A stretch of DNA of 46,838 nucleotides from Cryomorphaceae bacterium (GTDB lineage Bacteria > Bacteroidota > Bacteroidia > Flavobacteriales_D > SKUL01): positions 1-46,838 of the forward strand of contig REDV01000096.1 in assembly GCA_007695365.1 (NCBI GenBank), given 5' to 3'. Positions within the stretch are counted from its first letter, which is position 1, and each line of letters starts with the position of its first letter. This document shows positions 1-7,490 of this stretch, piece by piece. The notes beneath the pieces were generated by a model. The model saw only the letters and a list, made by a program, of their open reading frames with translations. It did not search any database and was not told the origin of the DNA. A program made the translations under genes and the position numbers.

Positions 1-47
1 TTTTCCTTATTTCACGGGGCTTTCAGGGTGTGGTGATGGGGGATTTG

Positions 48-118
48 CTTATGAGATAATTAGGTGATTAGATAATGAGCCGATGAGCCAATTAGACGAT
101 GAGACGATGAGACAATTG
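48..118. repeat. Degenerate short tandem-like repeats (GATGAG/ATTAG units)
   Basis: The stretch is built from imperfectly repeated purine-rich units such as GATGAGAC, GATGAGCC, GATTAGAT and AATTAGAC. No ORF runs through it. Such low-complexity intergenic DNA is often seen in Bacteroidota. I infer no function. Confidence 0.5.
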
Positions 119-120
119 GA

Positions 121-340
121 ACATTTAACCCGTGCAGCTATGACGGGTGAATGTAAACCAAGGGCTCCGAAGCAGTCTCTAAAAACAGGCGGAAGTGTCT
201 TGTAAATCACTGGAGGTCTATGATATAGCCCAAATTAGAGCGTCTTACCAACTTACTGAGTCGCAAAACAACAAACCGAAGGAGCGCGCAGGAAGACCAA
301 GTGACTCTATGACTTTTGATTGGCGATAGCTATCTTTCCA
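121..340 (+). other. Gene-free stretch with RNA-like hairpins, possible intron or ncRNA remnant
   Basis: No credible ORF occupies this stretch. It contains a bulged hairpin in which 121-125 pairs with 150-154 and 128-133 (ACCCGT) pairs with 143-148 (ACGGGT). GAGTCGC at 258-264 can pair with GTGACTC at 301-307, including one G-U pair. GGGCT near 162-166 can pair with AGCCC near 227-231. The wording of the sequence resembles from memory the 5' non-coding part of bacterial group II introns, but no reverse transcriptase or intron boundary is visible, so this is a weak suggestion. A TATCTTTC box at 331-338, one base off TAnnTTTG, could be the promoter of the next gene. Confidence 0.3.
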
Positions 341-360
341 CCCCAAACACCCCCCCCACC

Positions 361-1695
361 ATGAACCCCTCTCTCCCAACCATTGGCCTCATTTTCGCCT
401 CTTTACTGTTTTATTTTTCAAGCTTTTCACAAGAAAACCCCAATCCAAGCACCATGCTCGACGCCATCATTGCCAGTGAAATGGAGCTCGAACGCTTTCC
501 GGGGGTATCGGCAGTCATCGTCAAAGACGGGCAAATTGTATGGATTCAATCGTATGGAATGGCCGATATTGAGCAAAATATTCCCGTTGAAAATACCACA
601 TCGTTTTTGCTGGCATCCATCTCAAAAGTTATTACCGGCACGGCTGCCATGCAGTTGCACGAAAACAACACCATCAACCTCAACAACGATGTAAACAACC
701 ACCTTCCTTGGGATTTGCAAATACCGGCGTCGCCATCCAGCCCGGTTACTTTTCGCCAGTTGATGACGCACACGGCCTCCATTCGGGATAATTTCAACGT
801 GATGGACAATTACTACGACAGTCCCGACCCGACCATTTCGCTGGAAGAATGTATGCAACGCTACTTTGCACAGGATGGCGCCGACTACAACCCCACAGCA
901 AACTTTGTAAACAGCGCGCCGGGTACTGTTTTTGACTATTCAAACATCGCTACCGCCCTCAATGGATACCTCGTTGAACGGGTTACGGAACAGCCTTTTG
1001 ACTCGTATTGCCACGAACATATTTTTGTTCCGCTTTGCATGAACAACACTGCGTGGTTTATGGCCGATTTCGACTCTGCGCAGGTGGCACGGCCCTATCG
1101 CTTTGCAGGCGGAAACTACATACCCTATAATCATTACGGTTTTGCCGATTACCCCAGCGGTCAGCTCAGGAGCAATGTGGTGGACATGGCCCATTTTATG
1201 ATTGCTTACCTCAACGGAGGCGAGTTTGGCGATGAGCCCATTTTGAGTGCCGCCTCCATCAACGAAATGTGGACCGTTCAGTTTCCGGGACTTGAATCCA
1301 GCATGGGCTTAAACTGGTACCTCGAAGAGCTCTATCACAGCGGTGGTTCGGCGATGCTCTGGGGCCACAACGGCGGTGAGGCAGGCTCATCTACCGACAT
1401 GTACCTGGACCCCGAAAACAATATCGGGATTTGCGTGCTCACCAACGGCGAAGGAGACGCAATATGGTTGTGCGACGAAATTTACGACTACGCGCTTTCA
1501 CTTCCTTCCGGCTCAGGATACGCACCCGATTGCCTCACCACACACATTCACACGTACGAGCAACCCGAAGAGGCAGAAAAGGTGCTGATAAAAGTGATAG
1601 ACCTGATTGGCCGCGAAGTGCCCCTTACACCCAATACCCCGCTGATAAAAATTTACAGCGACGGCACCACCGACCGGGTGTTTATTGTGGAGTAG
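361..1695 (+). CDS. Secreted beta-lactamase-family serine hydrolase with T9SS sorting tail
   Basis: This is a serine hydrolase of the class C beta-lactamase / penicillin-binding-protein-like fold (esterase, D-aminopeptidase or peptidase; the substrate cannot be read). From the chosen ATG at 361 a signal peptide is visible (MNPSLPTIGLIFASLLFYF..FSQ). The upstream in-frame codon at 316 would place 15 polar residues ahead of it and is rejected. The catalytic SxxK is SISK at residues 86-89, the YxN motif is YSN in FDYSN, and the third motif is WGHNGG. The last ~40 residues (KVIDLIGREV..., ending VFIVE) look like a shortened type A T9SS C-terminal sorting domain, so export across the outer membrane is likely. 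The 444-residue length fits the family plus a tail. It stands alone with no obvious operon partner. Confidence 0.85.
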   Translation: MNPSLPTIGLIFASLLFYFSSFSQENPNPSTMLDAIIASEMELERFPGVSAVIVKDGQIVWIQSYGMADIEQNIPVENTTSFLLASISKVITGTAAMQLHENNTINLNNDVNNHLPWDLQIPASPSSPVTFRQLMTHTASIRDNFNVMDNYYDSPDPTISLEECMQRYFAQDGADYNPTANFVNSAPGTVFDYSNIATALNGYLVERVTEQPFDSYCHEHIFVPLCMNNTAWFMADFDSAQVARPYRFAGGNYIPYNHYGFADYPSGQLRSNVVDMAHFMIAYLNGGEFGDEPILSAASINEMWTVQFPGLESSMGLNWYLEELYHSGGSAMLWGHNGGEAGSSTDMYLDPENNIGICVLTNGEGDAIWLCDEIYDYALSLPSGSGYAPDCLTTHIHTYEQPEEAEKVLIKVIDLIGREVPLTPNTPLIKIYSDGTTDRVFIVE

Positions 1696-1752
1696 GAAAT
1701 AGCTGCACTTCTGAAAAGCAAGTTTACAGCACACTCATTAATTGGTTTTTTG

Positions 1753-1760
1753 TAGATTTG
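1753..1760 (+). promoter_or_regulatory. TAnnTTTG -7 promoter box
   Basis: TAGATTTG matches the Bacteroidota -7 element. It lies 35 bases before a GTG at 1796 that starts a clean signal peptide. It also lies downstream of the TTG at 1742, which therefore cannot be the start if the box is used. Confidence 0.5.
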
Positions 1761-1795
1761 ACAGAGGTTCTGTTCAAAAAAGCGCCCGCATTTTC

Positions 1796-2461
1796 GTGAG
1801 AATACTGTTTTTCACCTTCGCTTTGTTTTTCGCGTCATCCGGATATGCGCAAGAGCATTTTGTGGGGATTACAGGAGGCAGCGGGATTAGCAACATCACC
1901 GGGAATCATCCTGTTAATAACCCGGAAAACCGAACCTTTTTGCAAGGCGGAGTGTCTTATGCCTTTCATTTTGCACGCTTTGCACACATCGAAGCAGATT
2001 TGATGTACACCTCCCGGGGATACAACATCAAGATGTTACATACCGATGACGTGGGAGCCCTTACTGGCGAAACCACCATAAGTTCCTGGCAATTCAGCTA
2101 CCTGGCTTTGCCGGTAAAAGTCGGGTTGCATTTCGGAAACAAGCTTTTGTTTTTTCTGAATACCGGTGTCGTTTCATCGAGGCTCCTCCACGCAGCGTAT
2201 GACTTCCCCGGCATAGAAGACTTGATGCCGTCACAAAGTGTAAACCTGACCGAATACGTCCGAACGTTTGATTTTGCCGGACTCGTGGAAGCCGGGGTTT
2301 CTATTCCTCTCAGCAACGCTTTGTTTATCACTACCCATGTAAGTTATGCGCACAGCTTTACCTCTCATACCACACCCGACCACTACGCACACCGCTATCT
2401 ATACCACTACGGATTGAGCGGAAACCTCGGGTTAAAGTATAGGTTTGGACGTGGAAATTAA
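1796..2461 (+). CDS. Outer-membrane beta-barrel protein (PorT / porin-like family)
   Basis: The GTG start at 1796 gives MRILFFTFALFFASSGYAQ, a typical Sec signal peptide. The mature part of about 200 residues alternates glycine-rich and aromatic strands (FVGITGGSGISNI, GGVSYAFHF, HIEADLMYTSRGY, YLALPVKVGLHF) and ends GNLGLKYRFGRGN, the usual terminal strand of small outer-membrane barrels. The YLALPVKV strand is common in the Bacteroidota outer-membrane beta-barrel family annotated as PorT-like. No catalytic motif is present and the transported or bound partner is unknown. An upstream TTG at 1742 would extend the reading frame but precedes the likely promoter box. Confidence 0.75.
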   Translation: MRILFFTFALFFASSGYAQEHFVGITGGSGISNITGNHPVNNPENRTFLQGGVSYAFHFARFAHIEADLMYTSRGYNIKMLHTDDVGALTGETTISSWQFSYLALPVKVGLHFGNKLLFFLNTGVVSSRLLHAAYDFPGIEDLMPSQSVNLTEYVRTFDFAGLVEAGVSIPLSNALFITTHVSYAHSFTSHTTPDHYAHRYLYHYGLSGNLGLKYRFGRGN

Positions 2462-2543
2462 GGGGGGGATTACTTCGGTAACGCCTCTCAAAAACGCGCT
2501 CTCACCCGAAAGTTCAGTACTTTGTGCAACAAATTGCAGCCTT

Positions 2544-3443
2544 TTGTCCAACATTGATTTAATCATCGAAGAACGCGCGGCGAACATCGGGCCGTTTATG
2601 GTGGGACGTCTGTTGCCCTTCCGGCAAAAACGCATGGTAGGGCCGTTTATTTACATTGACCACATGGGGCCGGTTGAATTGCCCGCTGATGAAAATTTCG
2701 ACGTGCCGCCCCATCCGCACATCGGACTTTCTACACTTACTTTTCTGATGGAGGGCCACATCATGCACCGCGACACCTTGGGTACCGTGCAGGAAATCAC
2801 TCCCGGAGCAGTAAACTGGATGACCGCCGGAAGGGGAATCGTCCACTCCGAGCGTACGCCCGATAAGCTTCGGGAGAAACCGGTGCGCATGCACGGATTG
2901 CAAATATGGGTGGCGTTGCCGAAAGACCTCGAAGAAATCGAACCCAATTTTACCCATGTAGAGAAAGCCGATCTGCCATCATGGAGCAAAAATGGTTTGG
3001 ATTTTCGACTGGTGGCCGGAGAAGCCCTGGGTAAGAAATCGCCGGTGCCGGTGTACAGCAAACTCTATATGATTGAAATTAGAAACGGAGCAGAACGACG
3101 CGCACTGCACCTCGAAAACAAACTCTATGGCGAAGCAGGCCTCTACATATTGGAGGGCAGTGTTTTTGCACATGGAAATGAGTACGAATCGCGGCAGATT
3201 CTCGTGTCGAACGATGGTTCGCTGTGCAAACTGGAGCTGGCACCGCATACTACGCTGTACATTTTCGGTGGAGAACCTTTTCCCGAGGAGCGCCACATTC
3301 ACTGGAATTTTGTTTCGAGCCGGCACGAGCGCATCGAAGAAGCCCGTGAACAATGGAAAAATCAGGAATTCGGAACCATAGATGGCGAAACCGATTACAT
3401 TCCATTGCCCGAATTGCCGCGTGGTTTGCGGAGTAAATCGTAA
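2544..3443 (+). CDS. Pirin family protein
   Basis: This is a cupin-fold pirin, a family with a metal-binding N-terminal cupin; some members have quercetinase activity and others act as redox-linked regulators, and the role here is unknown. The metal-site region is clear: PPHPHIGLSTLT, followed by GAVNWMTAGRGIVHSE, with the expected histidines and a glutamate. The C-terminal cupin region (LYILEGSVFAHG) is present. I prefer the TTG at 2544 because it yields (M)SNIDLIIEERAANIG, the canonical pirin N-terminus, for a 299-residue protein. The longer frame from 2445 overlaps the previous gene and adds residues that do not resemble the family. A TACTTTG sequence at 2518-2524 is a near match to a promoter box. 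The alpha/beta hydrolase gene follows directly after the stop codon. Confidence 0.85.
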   Translation: MSNIDLIIEERAANIGPFMVGRLLPFRQKRMVGPFIYIDHMGPVELPADENFDVPPHPHIGLSTLTFLMEGHIMHRDTLGTVQEITPGAVNWMTAGRGIVHSERTPDKLREKPVRMHGLQIWVALPKDLEEIEPNFTHVEKADLPSWSKNGLDFRLVAGEALGKKSPVPVYSKLYMIEIRNGAERRALHLENKLYGEAGLYILEGSVFAHGNEYESRQILVSNDGSLCKLELAPHTTLYIFGGEPFPEERHIHWNFVSSRHERIEEAREQWKNQEFGTIDGETDYIPLPELPRGLRSKS

Positions 3444-4439
3444 ATGATGAGGACTGTGTATCGGGCATTCACTATGATTTTACTTTTTGGGGCTACCTCA
3501 ACGCTTATGGCGCAAACTCCGGTTTCCGGAACGGACTGTCTGCAATTTGAAATTCCCGGAAAAAAAGGATCGATACAGTTCATCCAGGTGGGGGCCGATA
3601 CCTCAGCGGTTCTGCCAGCGCTTATTTTTCTGCAAGGCTCACAACCGGTTCCGTTGATTATCGGCACCGACGAGTACAAGCATGTGGTGTTACCGTTTGA
3701 TTACCAGAAAGTAGCAGAGAAATTCCACCTTTTTGTCATTGCCATGCCCAATACTCCGGTAGAGGCTGTGATTAGCGCATTGGATGAAAATTCTTGTTTC
3801 GTGATTGATCACGATGAGCCGAACTCTTATGATCCTGAATATCTCCGAAACAATGTGCTTGAAAATTATGTGGAACGTACGCACCGGGTGATTGACGAAA
3901 TAGTTTCTCTGAATCATATAAATGGTCAGGTGCATATGGCGGGCCATTCGCAGGGAGCAAAAATTGCTGCGGTGGTGGCATCAGAAAACCCGGATGTGAA
4001 ATCTGTCGCTTTGCTCGCCTTCAATGCCTTTGGACGTTATGACGAAAGAATCCGAAGCGACCGACACGCGTTGAAATCCAGTAAAATTTCCGGAGAACAA
4101 TACCAGCAGAGATTGGCAGACCACTATGGTCGTTGGCAACACATTCAGCAAGATCCCGATGACTATGCATCGGGAAACAACGCGTGGGTAAGTTTTTCCA
4201 TTGACTATTTGCCGTTCCTGTTGAAAACGGATATCCCGTTATGGGTAGGATATGGCACCGAAGACATCAGCGCCGAAAACTGTGATTTGCTGCCGTTGCA
4301 TTTTATTTCAGCAGGTAAGGAGAACCTGCAGCTTAAACCCTATGCGGGTTGGGATCACAACTTTTTTGACAACGAGGGTACGATGCATTGGAATACGGTG
4401 ATGGAAGATGTGGTGGAGTGGTTGAAAGCTGTTGAGTGA
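3444..4439 (+). CDS. Exported alpha/beta hydrolase
   Basis: This is an alpha/beta-hydrolase-fold protein with an N-terminal signal peptide (RAFTMILLFGATSTLMAQ). The nucleophile elbow is GHSQG with Ser169. A candidate acid lies in YGTEDISAENCD and the catalytic histidine in GWDHNFFD near the end. This order and spacing fit a serine esterase, lipase or feruloyl-esterase-like enzyme of about 330 residues; the substrate cannot be inferred. The ATG directly abuts the pirin stop codon, so the two are almost certainly co-transcribed. The palindromic element after it probably ends the transcript. Confidence 0.75.
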   Translation: MMRTVYRAFTMILLFGATSTLMAQTPVSGTDCLQFEIPGKKGSIQFIQVGADTSAVLPALIFLQGSQPVPLIIGTDEYKHVVLPFDYQKVAEKFHLFVIAMPNTPVEAVISALDENSCFVIDHDEPNSYDPEYLRNNVLENYVERTHRVIDEIVSLNHINGQVHMAGHSQGAKIAAVVASENPDVKSVALLAFNAFGRYDERIRSDRHALKSSKISGEQYQQRLADHYGRWQHIQQDPDDYASGNNAWVSFSIDYLPFLLKTDIPLWVGYGTEDISAENCDLLPLHFISAGKENLQLKPYAGWDHNFFDNEGTMHWNTVMEDVVEWLKAVE

Positions 4440-4459
4440 TCAACTTGCAATCCTCTTGA

Positions 4460-4613
4460 GACTTCTCCACTTCGCGCTCCGTTCCTCCGCGCTCCGGTCG
4501 AGGTGACAACAGGTCGCATTCGAAATTTATCCTCTAAACACCTCTTGTCACTTCGACCGAAAACCGAAAGTAGCGCAGCGCAGCGAGCGCAGAGAGGTTG
4601 CAGTGGAGAAGTC
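4460..4613. repeat. Long palindromic intergenic element between convergent genes
   Basis: The outer arms GACTTCTCCACT (4460-4471) and AGTGGAGAAGTC (4602-4613) are perfect inverted repeats. The inner arms at 4495-4508 and 4546-4559 (CGGTCGAGGTGACA against the complement of TGTCACTTCGACCG) match with one mismatch. The right arm carries extra GCGCAGC-type sequence. The element lies between two converging genes, so it may act as a bidirectional terminator. Its form resembles dispersed palindromic repeats. Confidence 0.6.
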
Positions 4614-4643
4614 CCTGGTAATCAAGAAGCCTTTACTGTTCAG

Positions 4644-5195
4644 TCAAAATTCCTTGAATAACACCTCATCCAACTGCACATCGTGCGCTTCTCGCGGCAC
4701 CTTTTCCACTTCCTGAAAAGGATAGAAAATACCTGTTTTTTGCGCTTTGGATTGCGCTATTAAAAAATTATCGTAATAACCTCCACCGTATCCCAGGCGG
4801 TAGCGGCTGCGGTCAAAAGCCAGCCCCGGAACAATCACAAAATCAACCGGTCCTTCGTAGATATCCGCTTCGGCAGGATGTCGAGTGCCCATTTTGCCGA
4901 TCTCCAATTCATCAAGCGAATGCAGCACGCGGTTTTCGAGTTTACGGGCCGGTAATGCGCGGGGGCAAACCACGCACACATCCTCTGCCAACAGTTTTTC
5001 CAGAAGTGGTGTAATGTTGATTTCGGCCGGCAGTGGAATGTAAGCGTGAACAGTTCGATAGTTCTCTTTTTCAATGTGCTGGTACAATTCCTCGCATATC
5101 CATGCGTCGTATGTGCGCTTTACATCAGGATTGATTCGCGCCCGGCGCTCCAGCATTTCGGTTCTCAATTCCTTCTTTTCGGCAGTGATATCCAT
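4644..5195 (-). CDS. 5-formyltetrahydrofolate cyclo-ligase
   Basis: This is an MTHFS / YgfA-type enzyme, which converts 5-formyl-tetrahydrofolate and ATP to 5,10-methenyl-tetrahydrofolate in the cytosol, clearing an inhibitory folate. The diagnostic C-terminal motif is LGYGGGYYDNFL, preceded by VPGLAFDRSRYRLG. The N-terminal helix KKELRTEMLERRA carries the usual basic residues. The length of 183 residues is normal. It is divergent from the Rrf2 regulator. A minus-strand TATATTTG box at 5215-5222 lies 19 bases before its ATG and sits inside the first copy of the proposed Rrf2 operator, so the regulator might also affect this gene. Confidence 0.9.
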   Translation of the reverse strand: MDITAEKKELRTEMLERRARINPDVKRTYDAWICEELYQHIEKENYRTVHAYIPLPAEINITPLLEKLLAEDVCVVCPRALPARKLENRVLHSLDELEIGKMGTRHPAEADIYEGPVDFVIVPGLAFDRSRYRLGYGGGYYDNFLIAQSKAQKTGIFYPFQEVEKVPREAHDVQLDEVLFKEF

Positions 5196-5210
5196 TTCAA
5201 AAATTCAATT

Positions 5211-5229
5211 CGGACAAATATATCCTTTA
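5211..5229. promoter_or_regulatory. Candidate Rrf2 operator, copy 1 (CGGACAAA-n4-TCCTTTA)
   Basis: CGGACAAATATATCCTTTA carries a GGAC-n6-ATCC dyad core (5212-5225). It shares 15 of 19 positions, with identical spacing, with the element at 5723-5741. It overlaps the minus-strand -7 box of the folate gene and the expected -33 region of the Rrf2 promoter, where a repressor would be expected to bind. Confidence 0.5.
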
Positions 5230-5243
5230 TTGGAAATATTCCG

Positions 5244-5251
5244 TAAATTTG
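5244..5251 (+). promoter_or_regulatory. TAnnTTTG -7 promoter box of the Rrf2 gene
   Basis: TAAATTTG lies 18 bases before the ATG at 5270. A purine-rich AAGAAAGGA precedes the ATG. Confidence 0.5.
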
Positions 5252-5269
5252 CGCCAACAAAAGAAAGGA

Positions 5270-5704
5270 ATGTTTTCAAAAGCATGTGAATACGGAATCC
5301 GGGCTACGCTGCACATCGCACAGCAATCGCAGAATGAAAAGCGGGTAAGCCTGAAAGGCATTGCCGAATCCATCGACTCTCCGGTGGCTTTTACGGCGAA
5401 GATTCTGCAGCAGTTGGTTCACGCCGGTGTGATTCACTCGGTGAAAGGTCCGATGGGTGGTTTTGAAATGAATGCGCAGCAACTGTACGATGCGCGATTG
5501 AGCCACATTGTTTCGGCCATTGACGGCGACCAGATTTACAGAGGTTGCGGATTGGGATTAAAAGCCTGCGATGCGCAGAAGCCTTGCCCTGTGCACGATC
5601 AGTTTAAACTGGTGCGCGATGAATTACAACGCATGCTCGAAACCACTTCCATTCGCGAACTGGCCAATGGCTTAAACCAGGGGCAAACCTTTTTGAGACA
5701 GTAA
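5270..5704 (+). CDS. Rrf2 family transcriptional regulator with three cysteines
   Basis: This is a winged-helix Rrf2 protein (IscR/NsrR class). From the ATG at 5270 it starts MFSKACEYGIRATLHIA, the canonical Rrf2 N-terminus; the frame-extending TTG at 5249 is part of the promoter box. The DNA-binding wing region reads VHSVKGPMGGF-like (HSVKGPMGGFEM). Three cysteines, Cys93, Cys100 and Cys106 (GCGLGLKAC, KPC), form the spaced triad that in Rrf2 family members can hold an iron-sulfur cluster. It is the first gene of a run with a globin and an iron-sulfur repair protein, so an NO- or Fe-S-sensing role is inferred, NsrR-like in function. The duplicated operator suggests autoregulation. Confidence 0.85.
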   Translation: MFSKACEYGIRATLHIAQQSQNEKRVSLKGIAESIDSPVAFTAKILQQLVHAGVIHSVKGPMGGFEMNAQQLYDARLSHIVSAIDGDQIYRGCGLGLKACDAQKPCPVHDQFKLVRDELQRMLETTSIRELANGLNQGQTFLRQ

Positions 5705-5722
5705 AAAAATTTGAAACTAAAT

Positions 5723-5741
5723 CGGACAAAATCGTCCTTTA
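5723..5741. promoter_or_regulatory. Candidate Rrf2 operator, copy 2 (CGGACAAA-n4-TCCTTTA)
   Basis: This is the second copy of the element at 5211-5229, here with a perfect GGAC-n6-GTCC dyad (5724-5737). It ends two bases before the ATG of the truncated hemoglobin gene. Binding here would block transcription into, or translation of, the globin and downstream genes. Confidence 0.5.
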
Positions 5742-5743
5742 AA

Positions 5744-6136
5744 ATGCCGAAAACCGACATTACATCCCTGGCCGACATCAAGCAATTGGTGAATACATTT
5801 TACGACCGCGTGCGCGAGGACGACCTGATCGGACCGGTTTTCGAAAAAATAGTTCAGGATCGCTGGCCCGAACACCTGGAAAAGATGTACCGCTTCTGGC
5901 AAACGGTTTTACTGGGCGAACATACCTATTACGGTAGTCCGTTTCCTCCACACAGCAAATTGCCTATTGAAAAGAAGCACTTCGACCGCTGGATAAGCCT
6001 GTTCTCCGAAACTGTAAGTGAACTATTTTCCGGTGACAAGGCAGACGAAGCCTTTTGGCGGGCCGAAAAAATGGCGCAGATGTTTCAATTCAAAATCGAT
6101 CATATTAAGAACAACCCCAATAAAACACCACTATGA
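5744..6136 (+). CDS. Group III truncated hemoglobin
   Basis: This is a 2-on-2 globin of about 130 residues. From the ATG at 5744 it runs MPKTDITSLADIKQLV with FYDRVREDDLIGPVF and a YRFWQTVLLGEHTYYG segment, typical of the group III subclass found in Campylobacter Ctb and many Bacteroidota. The proximal heme ligand is probably His70 in PPHSKLPI, followed by KKHFDRWI. Such proteins bind O2 and NO and protect against nitrosative stress or store oxygen; the activity here is inferred. The upstream TTG at 5711 would include the operator dyad in the coding region and is rejected. The stop overlaps the next ATG (ATGA), showing translational coupling. Confidence 0.85.
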   Translation: MPKTDITSLADIKQLVNTFYDRVREDDLIGPVFEKIVQDRWPEHLEKMYRFWQTVLLGEHTYYGSPFPPHSKLPIEKKHFDRWISLFSETVSELFSGDKADEAFWRAEKMAQMFQFKIDHIKNNPNKTPL

Positions 6137-6573
6137 TCACTGTAAAATATCCCGTGGCATTAGCGGCTGTTTTTCTGTGGATTGGTTTCGTTTGTGCCAT
6201 CAGCTTTATGGAGGCCTGGCTCAAGTTTCGGGCACCGGGAATCACGGTCCCCCTCGGCTTGGGAATTGGTCGATTGGTATTTCATGCCCTCAACAAAATG
6301 GAATGGGTATTTGCGGTTGCCATTTTGGTCAACATGCTGTTTGCAGGTTACACTCCCAAATGGTCTCACCTGTTTTTCGTGCTGCCGCTTTTGTTGCTTG
6401 CCATTCAAACGGCATGGTTGCTTCCCGCGCTCGATGCCCGCGCCGAAATGCACATTCAGGGATTGAAAGTCCCATCGTCGAACAAGCATTTTATATACGT
6501 GGCTATGGAAGCACTAAAAGTCATTGCCCTTTTGATTTTCGGACTCACCCTTTTTAAACACACTACCCCATGA
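6133..6573 (+). CDS. Four-helix integral membrane protein of unknown function
   Basis: I do not recognise a named family. The 146 residues contain about four hydrophobic helices: residues ~6-28 (VALAAVFLWIGFVCAISF), ~52-72, ~77-97 (FFVLPLLLLAIQTAWLLPAL) and ~120-141. Polar conserved-looking stretches are MEAWLKFRAPG after helix 1, IGRLVFHALNKMEW before helix 2 and DARAEMHIQGLKVPSS before helix 4. His and Met residues near the membrane could bind heme or metal, but this is speculation. ATGA overlaps join it to the globin upstream and the tryptophan dioxygenase downstream, so it is translated as part of this operon. Confidence 0.7.
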   Translation: MITVKYPVALAAVFLWIGFVCAISFMEAWLKFRAPGITVPLGLGIGRLVFHALNKMEWVFAVAILVNMLFAGYTPKWSHLFFVLPLLLLAIQTAWLLPALDARAEMHIQGLKVPSSNKHFIYVAMEALKVIALLIFGLTLFKHTTP

Positions 6574-7478
6574 CACGCGAAAAACTCATTCAGTCTATCG
6601 AAGAAAAGTACGAGCAACTCGGAGAAAACCCGGATATCTACCTCAATGGTCTGCTGCAAGCCAAACCCATCAATTACTGGGATTATGTAGAAACCGAAAC
6701 GCTGCTCTCGCTCCAAAAACCCCGCACGGATTTTAAAGATGAGATGATCTTTATCATGTACCACCAGGTAACGGAACTGGTGCTGAAGATGATGGTTCAT
6801 GAGTTGGAACAGCTGGTTTTCGAAGATCTGGGCGATGACATTTGGGTAGATAAAATCAACCGGCTCAACCGATATACCGGGCTACTCATCAACTCATTTG
6901 ATGTGATGCGGTCGGGCATGAATTACGACGACTACAACACCTTTCGGCACACCTTGGCTCCTGCCAGTGGATTTCAAAGTGTTCAGTTTCGCTACATTGA
7001 AATTTACTGCACTCCGCTCGTCAACCTGATCAACGAAAACGGAAAAGAGCGCCTCAGCCCCACCCCGGATATGGACGAGTATTTTGAACACATCTACTGG
7101 AAGGACGCCGGACTGAATCGCAAAACCGGTAAGAAAACCCTAACGCTTCGTCAGTTTGAAGAAAAATATCTCGGCAATCTGAAATCGCTTGCGCAAAAAG
7201 TGAGCGGCCATACCCTTCAGGAAAAGTTTGCTGCCATGGCCTCACCTTCACCGGAACTTACCGACAAAATGCGAGAATTCGACCGAATGTACAATGTAGA
7301 ATGGCCACTGGTTCACCTGCAAACGGCTCGCCACTACCTGGATAGCAAAGGTGAAGAAAAGGCAGCCACCGGCGGAAGCGAATGGAAAAAATATTTACAC
7401 CCCAAATTTCAACAACGAAAATTTTTCCCGGAGCTATGGACTGAAAATGAAGTCGCTTCCTGGGGAGACGAATCTTAA
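6570..7478 (+). CDS. Tryptophan 2,3-dioxygenase
   Basis: This heme enzyme inserts O2 into L-tryptophan to give N-formylkynurenine, the first step of the kynurenine pathway. Family motifs are MYHQVTELVLKMMVHELEQL (His65 matches the substrate-site histidine), FRHTLAPASGFQSVQFRYIE (Arg141 matches the substrate carboxylate-binding arginine) and a C-terminal VHLQTARHYL...ATGGSEWKKYL block in which His249 is the likely proximal heme ligand. The family's GTGGS reads ATGGS here. The length of 302 residues is normal. It is coupled by ATGA to the membrane protein and followed 12 bases later by the RIC gene. No other kynurenine-pathway gene is adjacent, so its place in an NO-type operon is unexpected. 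Confidence 0.9.
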   Translation: MTREKLIQSIEEKYEQLGENPDIYLNGLLQAKPINYWDYVETETLLSLQKPRTDFKDEMIFIMYHQVTELVLKMMVHELEQLVFEDLGDDIWVDKINRLNRYTGLLINSFDVMRSGMNYDDYNTFRHTLAPASGFQSVQFRYIEIYCTPLVNLINENGKERLSPTPDMDEYFEHIYWKDAGLNRKTGKKTLTLRQFEEKYLGNLKSLAQKVSGHTLQEKFAAMASPSPELTDKMREFDRMYNVEWPLVHLQTARHYLDSKGEEKAATGGSEWKKYLHPKFQQRKFFPELWTENEVASWGDES

Positions 7479-7490
7479 AAACAAAATATC

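Noticed and set aside
48-118. CRISPR array
   Set aside because: The repeated units are 6-8 bases, irregular and without spacers of constant length.
2445-2543. Upstream extension of the pirin gene
   Set aside because: It overlaps the previous coding sequence, and the extra residues do not match the pirin N-terminus, which begins at the TTG at 2544.
6540-6560. Third copy of the Rrf2 operator (CGGACTCACCCTTTTTA)
   Set aside because: The spacing between CGGAC and CCTTT is four bases shorter than in the two good copies, and it lies inside coding sequence.
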